Shown in pieces: positions 30,586-34,284 of a DNA stretch of 34,284 bases. The stretch comes from Roseovarius sp. UBA6217 (lineage in GTDB: Bacteria; Pseudomonadota; Alphaproteobacteria; Rhodobacterales; Rhodobacteraceae): positions 1,743 to 36,026 of the forward strand of contig DISF01000037.1 in NCBI GenBank assembly GCA_002421985.1, given 5' to 3'. Under the pieces are notes generated by a model. The model saw only the letters and a program-made list of their open reading frames with translations, did no database searches and was not told where the DNA came from. Every line of letters begins with the position of its first letter. Position 1 is the first letter of the stretch. A program made the translations under genes and the position numbers.

Positions 30586-33201
30586 TCAGTGCACCACAGC
30601 GCCGGCGGGCGGCTCTGCGCGCGCGGTGCCCACGCGCCCGCCGATGATGAGCCCATCCGGCCCCGCCGTCACCGGCACAACCGCCCCGTCGAGGATGTCC
30701 CCGGCCAGAAGCGCCTCGGCCAGCGGATCCTGCAACGCCTTCTGGATCACACGCTTCAATGGCCGCGCGCCATAGACCGGGTCATACCCCTCGTCGGCGA
30801 GCCATTGGCGGGCGCTGTCATCGAGCTCCAGCCGGATGTTGCGGGTCGCCAGCCGCTTGAGCAGGCGCGCCATCTGGATATCCACGATAGCGGCCATCTG
30901 GTCGCGGCTGATACGGTCGAACACCACGATCTCATCCAGCCGGTTGAGGAATTCGGGCCGGAAATGCGCGCGCACCGCCTGCATCACATCGGCCTTCGCC
31001 GACGCGGCATCCGCCCCCTCGGGCAACTGGCTCAGCGCCTGGCTCCCAAGGTTGGAGGTGAGCACGATGAGCGTCTGCTTGAAATCCACCGTGCGGCCAT
31101 GACCATCGGTCAGCACACCATCGTCGAGCACCTGCAACAGCACGTTGAACACTTCCGGGTGCGCCTTTTCCACCTCGTCGAACAGGATCACCTGATAGGG
31201 GCGGCGGCGGACGGCCTCGGTCAGCACGCCGCCCTCCTCATAGCCGACATAGCCCGGAGGCGCGCCGATCAGGCGGGCGACGGCGTGTTTCTCCATGAAT
31301 TCGCTCATGTCGATGCGCACCATCGCGCTGTCATCGTCAAAGAGGAACTCTGCCACCGCCTTGGTCAGCTCGGTCTTGCCCACGCCGGTGGGGCCAAGAA
31401 AGAGGAAACTGCCCAAGGGCCGGTTCTCGTCGTTGAGGCCCGCACGCGCGCGGCGCACGGCATTGGCAACGGCCTTCACCGCCGTTTCCTGCCCGATCAC
31501 CCTGCGGTGAAGGTTTTCCTCCATGCCCAGCAGCTTTTCGCGCTCGCCTTCCAGCATCTTGGCGGTGGGAATGCCGGTCCAGCGTTCCACAACCTGCGCG
31601 ATCTGCTCGGGGCGCACGGCCTCCTCGACCATCATGCCGTTGCCCTGCGTCTCGGCCTCGGCCAGCCGCTTTTCCAGCCCCGGAATAACGCCGTAGGACA
31701 ATTCCCCGGCGCGCGCGAGGTTGCCCTCTCGCTTGGCGATCTCAAGCTCGGCGCGGGCGCGGTCAAGCTGCTCCTTTATGTCGCGCGCGGAGGCGAGCTT
31801 GTCGCGCTCGGCCTGCCATTGCGCGGTCATCTCGGCAGAGCGTTCCTGCAACTCGGCCAGTTCCCGCTCCAGCTTGGCGAGACGGTCTTTCGATGCGGCA
31901 TCATCCTCCTTGCGCAGCGCCTCGGCCTCGATCTGCTTTTGCAGGATGTCACGGTCGAGCGCGTCAAGTTCCTCGGGCTTGCTGTCCACCTCCATGCGCA
32001 GACGGCTTGCGGCCTCGTCCATGAGGTCGATCGCCTTGTCGGGCAAAAACCGGTCGGTGATATAGCGGCGGCTGAGCGTTGCCGCCGCCACCAGAGCGGA
32101 ATCCGAGATGCGCACGCCGTGGTGCAGCTCGTATTTTTCCTTGATCCCGCGCAGGATGGAGATCGTATCCTCGACGGTCGGCTCCTCCACCATGATCGGC
32201 TGGAACCGGCGGGCAAGGGCCGCGTCCTTTTCCACATGCTTGCGGTATTCATCAAGCGTGGTCGCGCCGATACAGTGCAATTCGCCGCGCGCCAGCGCCG
32301 GCTTGATAAGGTTGGCGGCATCCATCGCGCCATCGGTCTTGCCCGCGCCCACCAGCGTGTGCATCTCGTCGATGAAGAGGATGATTTCGCCCGCGGCCTG
32401 CGTGACCTCGTTCAGCACGCCCTTGAGCCGCTCCTCGAACTCGCCGCGATATTTCGCGCCCGCGATGAGCGCGCCCATGTCGAGCGCCAGAAGCCGCTTG
32501 TTGCGCAGGCTTTCGGGCACGTCGCCATTGACGATGCGCAGCGCGAGACCCTCGGCAATTGCGGTCTTGCCCACGCCCGGCTCACCGATCAGCACCGGGT
32601 TGTTCTTGGTCCGGCGCGAAAGCACCTGCATGGCGCGGCGGATCTCGTCATCGCGGCCGATGATCGGGTCGATCTTGCCCTCGCGCGCCGCAGCCGTCAG
32701 ATCGCGCGCGTATTTCTCCAGCGCTTCATAGGTATCCTCGGCGCTCGCCGTGTCGGCGGTGCGGCCCTTGCGCAGATCGTTGATCGCCTCGTTGATCTTC
32801 TGCGCGCTGACGCCACCGGCCTCCAGCGCCTCCTTGGCGGGCGAACGCACGATGGCGAGCGCGCAAAGAATGCGCTCCACCGGCACGAAACTGTCCTTGG
32901 CCTTCTGCGCCAGCTTCTCGGCCTCGGCCAGAACCTTGCCGGTCTGCTGATCCATATAAGTCTGGCCCACATCGCCCGAGACCTGAGGGATTTTCGCCAG
33001 CGCCAGATCATTGGCCTGGGTCACGCGTGCCGGATCGCCGCCCGCGCGCTTGATGAGATTGGCGGCCAGCCCCTCGGGATCGTCCAGGAGCGCCTTCAGG
33101 ATATGTTCGGGGGCGAGTTTCTGATGGCTTTCGCGCATCGCGATGGTTTGAGCAGCCTGAATGAAACCACGCGACCGCTCTGTGAACTTGTTGAAGTCCA
33201 T
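30586..33201 (-). CDS. clpB: ATP-dependent disaggregase ClpB
   Basis: 871 residues. ClpB is a hexameric AAA+ chaperone that rescues proteins from aggregates with DnaK. Domains: N-terminal Clp domain with repeats (about 1-145), NBD1 with Walker A GEPGVGKT at 206-213 and IILFIDEMHTLVGAG, the coiled-coil M domain (about 400-535) rich in E, K, R, A, L, which separates it from ClpA, and NBD2 with Walker A GPTGVGKT at 603-610 and the GGVLTEAVRRRPYQVILFDE stretch. The final part is normal. A good AGGAGA lies before ATG 33201, and a heat-shock-type promoter is 80 bases upstream. Confidence 0.98.
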   Translation of the reverse strand: MDFNKFTERSRGFIQAAQTIAMRESHQKLAPEHILKALLDDPEGLAANLIKRAGGDPARVTQANDLALAKIPQVSGDVGQTYMDQQTGKVLAEAEKLAQKAKDSFVPVERILCALAIVRSPAKEALEAGGVSAQKINEAINDLRKGRTADTASAEDTYEALEKYARDLTAAAREGKIDPIIGRDDEIRRAMQVLSRRTKNNPVLIGEPGVGKTAIAEGLALRIVNGDVPESLRNKRLLALDMGALIAGAKYRGEFEERLKGVLNEVTQAAGEIILFIDEMHTLVGAGKTDGAMDAANLIKPALARGELHCIGATTLDEYRKHVEKDAALARRFQPIMVEEPTVEDTISILRGIKEKYELHHGVRISDSALVAAATLSRRYITDRFLPDKAIDLMDEAASRLRMEVDSKPEELDALDRDILQKQIEAEALRKEDDAASKDRLAKLERELAELQERSAEMTAQWQAERDKLASARDIKEQLDRARAELEIAKREGNLARAGELSYGVIPGLEKRLAEAETQGNGMMVEEAVRPEQIAQVVERWTGIPTAKMLEGEREKLLGMEENLHRRVIGQETAVKAVANAVRRARAGLNDENRPLGSFLFLGPTGVGKTELTKAVAEFLFDDDSAMVRIDMSEFMEKHAVARLIGAPPGYVGYEEGGVLTEAVRRRPYQVILFDEVEKAHPEVFNVLLQVLDDGVLTDGHGRTVDFKQTLIVLTSNLGSQALSQLPEGADAASAKADVMQAVRAHFRPEFLNRLDEIVVFDRISRDQMAAIVDIQMARLLKRLATRNIRLELDDSARQWLADEGYDPVYGARPLKRVIQKALQDPLAEALLAGDILDGAVVPVTAGPDGLIIGGRVGTARAEPPAGAVVH

Positions 33202-33280
33202 GAGTCTTTCTCCTTTTCAAAAGCGTTTCCGTCATTGGCACCCCGCAAGAGGCATGCACCGGGTGGAAACCTTGATGAGG

Positions 33281-33309
33281 AAATGGGTAACGCCCGCGTG
33301 AGGTTCAAG
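33281..33309 (-). promoter_or_regulatory. Heat-shock (RpoH/sigma-32) promoter of clpB
   Basis: On the minus strand CTTGAA (33309-33304) is followed, after 15 bases, by ACCCATTT (33288-33281), close to the consensus CTTGAA-N13-15-CCCCATTT. The site lies about 80 bases before the clpB ATG. The leader between them includes the AGGAGA ribosome-binding site. A good match for a known sigma-32 regulon gene. Confidence 0.8.
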
Positions 33310-33678
33310 CGGCCCGGCTGTGAGAATGGCGAGAATTGCACTTTTCTGTGACGCGGTATTGGCACAACCTCATGTAATCCCAAAGTTTTCAGAAGTAATT
33401 CACAGGCGCGCCACGCCCCACCCGAAGGCGCGCCCCATGCAAGGCCTCCGCCTTCGCCGCCTGATGGCGGGGCTTGGGGGGGCGGTCGGGCGCTCGCGCG
33501 GCGGCGTGCAAGCACGCCTTGTTCCGCGCGGGACTTGGCACCCAACATCCACCGCCCCCGTGACCCCGCACCCGCCCCTGCGCCCCACACCGTCATCGGT
33601 GCCCGAACCAGGACAGGGGCTTGACGCCCCGCCGATGCGCCGCGACAAGACCGCAACCCCTTGCCGGAGCGCCGCCCC
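33310..33678. other. Upstream half of the clpB-pyrF divergent gap
   Basis: The full gap runs from 33202 to 33678; the clpB promoter and leader occupy 33202-33309. The rest contains a less GC-rich stretch near 33335-33400, two GGCGCGCC palindromes (33405-33412 and 33427-33434), and a GC-rich hairpin cluster at 33503-33532. I could not identify a clear promoter for pyrF or any small gene. Frames open here lack ribosome-binding sites and family resemblance. Confidence 0.5.
33503..33532. repeat. Hairpin plus 15-base motif shared with 27739-27753
   Basis: GGCGTG (33503-33508) and CACGCC (33513-33518) form a stem around CAAG. The motif CTTGTTCCGCGCGGG at 33518-33532 follows directly and is identical to 27739-27753, where it is also hairpin-associated. 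It points to a dispersed intergenic element in this genome. Confidence 0.6.
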
Positions 33679-34284
33679 ATGTCCGATGACCGCCTGATCG
33701 TAGCCCTTGACCTGCCTGATGCGCTCTCGGCGCTGAAGCTGACCGAAACGCTGGGCGATGCGGTGTCGTTCTACAAGATCGGCCTCGGGATGCTCACCGG
33801 CGGCGGGCTGGCGCTGGCGGGAGAGCTCAAGCACGAGCATGGCAAGCGCATATTCCTTGATATGAAGCTCTTTGATATCGGGGCCACGATTGAGGCCGCC
33901 GTGCGGGGGCTGGCGCGGTTCGATCTCGATTTCCTGACGGTGCACGGCGATCCGCATGTCGTGCGCGCGGCCAAAGAGGGGACCGGGGGCAAGCCGCTGA
34001 AAATCCTCGCCGTGACCATCCTCACCTCGCTTGACCGCGCCGATCTCGATGCCGGGATGATCAAATCGGGCGACCTGCCCGACCTGGTGGCCGAACGCGC
34101 CACCCGCGCCTTTGAGGCCGGGGCCGATGGCGTCATCGCCAGCCCGCAAGAGGCCGCGATGATCCGCGCCCTGCCGCAGGCCGCGGGCCGCCTCATCGTC
34201 ACCCCCGGCGTGCGCCCCAAGGGCAGCGCCATGGGCGATCAGAAACGCGTGGCGACACCGGCAGAGGCCATCAGAGAGGGGGCC
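33679..34284 (+). CDS. pyrF: Orotidine 5'-phosphate decarboxylase (partial, 3' end off window)
   Basis: 202 codons are visible and the frame runs off the right edge; a full protein is about 230 residues. PyrF converts OMP to UMP in de novo pyrimidine synthesis. The start is ATG 33679 with GGAG upstream. The beta-barrel motifs are present: LIVALDLPD near the start, the catalytic array LDMKLFDIGAT with Asp61, Lys63 and Asp66, then VTILTSLD, and VTPGVRPKGS near the end of the visible part. The C-terminal RP-x-I-x-x-A segment is outside. It is divergent from clpB. Confidence 0.95.
   Translation, partial: MSDDRLIVALDLPDALSALKLTETLGDAVSFYKIGLGMLTGGGLALAGELKHEHGKRIFLDMKLFDIGATIEAAVRGLARFDLDFLTVHGDPHVVRAAKEGTGGKPLKILAVTILTSLDRADLDAGMIKSGDLPDLVAERATRAFEAGADGVIASPQEAAMIRALPQAAGRLIVTPGVRPKGSAMGDQKRVATPAEAIREGA

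Noticed and set aside
30016..33351. Very long open frame (1111 codons) on the + strand
   Set aside because: It is antisense to clpB and bluE, which have clear families and ribosome-binding sites. Long antisense frames are expected in GC-rich DNA with strong third-position GC.
33320..33697. 125-codon rightward frame before pyrF
   Set aside because: Different frame from pyrF, overlaps its start, Arg/Pro-rich, no ribosome-binding site.

Overview
The window is a GC-rich (by eye roughly two-thirds G+C), densely packed chromosomal segment from an alphaproteobacterium, most likely a member of the Rhodobacteraceae (Roseobacter group). This placement is an inference from gene content and order: hisD next to mreBCD-mrdA-rodA, trxB divergent from an lrp-type regulator, rsmI/yraN/gshB divergent from an lppC-type lipoprotein gene, glnD near rpmJ, a bluE/pduX-type kinase with cobD and cobC, and clpB near pyrF. 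I see no prophage, insertion sequence, CRISPR array or plasmid feature. Almost everything is core or near-core housekeeping.

Layout. 1-216 is the 3' end of hisD. 319-5925 is the rod-shape cluster mreB-mreC-mreD-mrdA(PBP2)-rodA, with translational overlaps from mreC onward, followed by a ghrA-type 2-hydroxyacid dehydrogenase (to 6862). A palindromic repeat separates it from a leftward pncA - [4Fe-4S]-type uracil-DNA glycosylase - SseB-like cluster (6945-8927), divergent from trhO. Then come a leftward DUF167 gene, a lone and divergent fliG, and trxB, which is divergent from an Lrp/AsnC regulator. Next are a small secreted protein and dapB (leftward), a TIGR01244/DUF442 protein coupled to a short DgoK-like protein, a Na+/Ca2+ exchanger-family protein and comM (rightward). 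An HSL-type hydrolase, gshB, yraN and rsmI run leftward, divergent from an LppC-type lipoprotein gene and glnD. rpmJ and tRNA-Val(GAC) run leftward, followed by an N-formylglutamate amidohydrolase gene. A 447-bp region with a probable Crp-like gene remnant and several hairpins precedes cobC-cobD-bluE, clpB (both leftward) and the 5' part of pyrF.

How genes work together. MreBCD, PBP2 and RodA form the elongasome. BluE/PduX, CobC and CobD together could make L-threonine phosphate, decarboxylate it to aminopropanol phosphate and attach that to cobyrate, which is the linker arm of cobalamin. The rsmI/lppC/yraN neighbourhood resembles the E. coli yraL-lpoA-yraN region.

No clearly new multi-gene system is visible. 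The most interesting leads are a CtrA-like site ahead of comM, a FliG lacking its EHPQ motif and standing outside a flagellar cluster, the pncA/UDG/SseB-like gene set, the DUF442/DgoK-like pair, a hairpin covering the mreC ribosome-binding site, and intergenic palindromes, including a 15-base motif shared by two distant gaps. clpB has a well-matched heat-shock promoter and tRNA-Val a well-matched housekeeping promoter.
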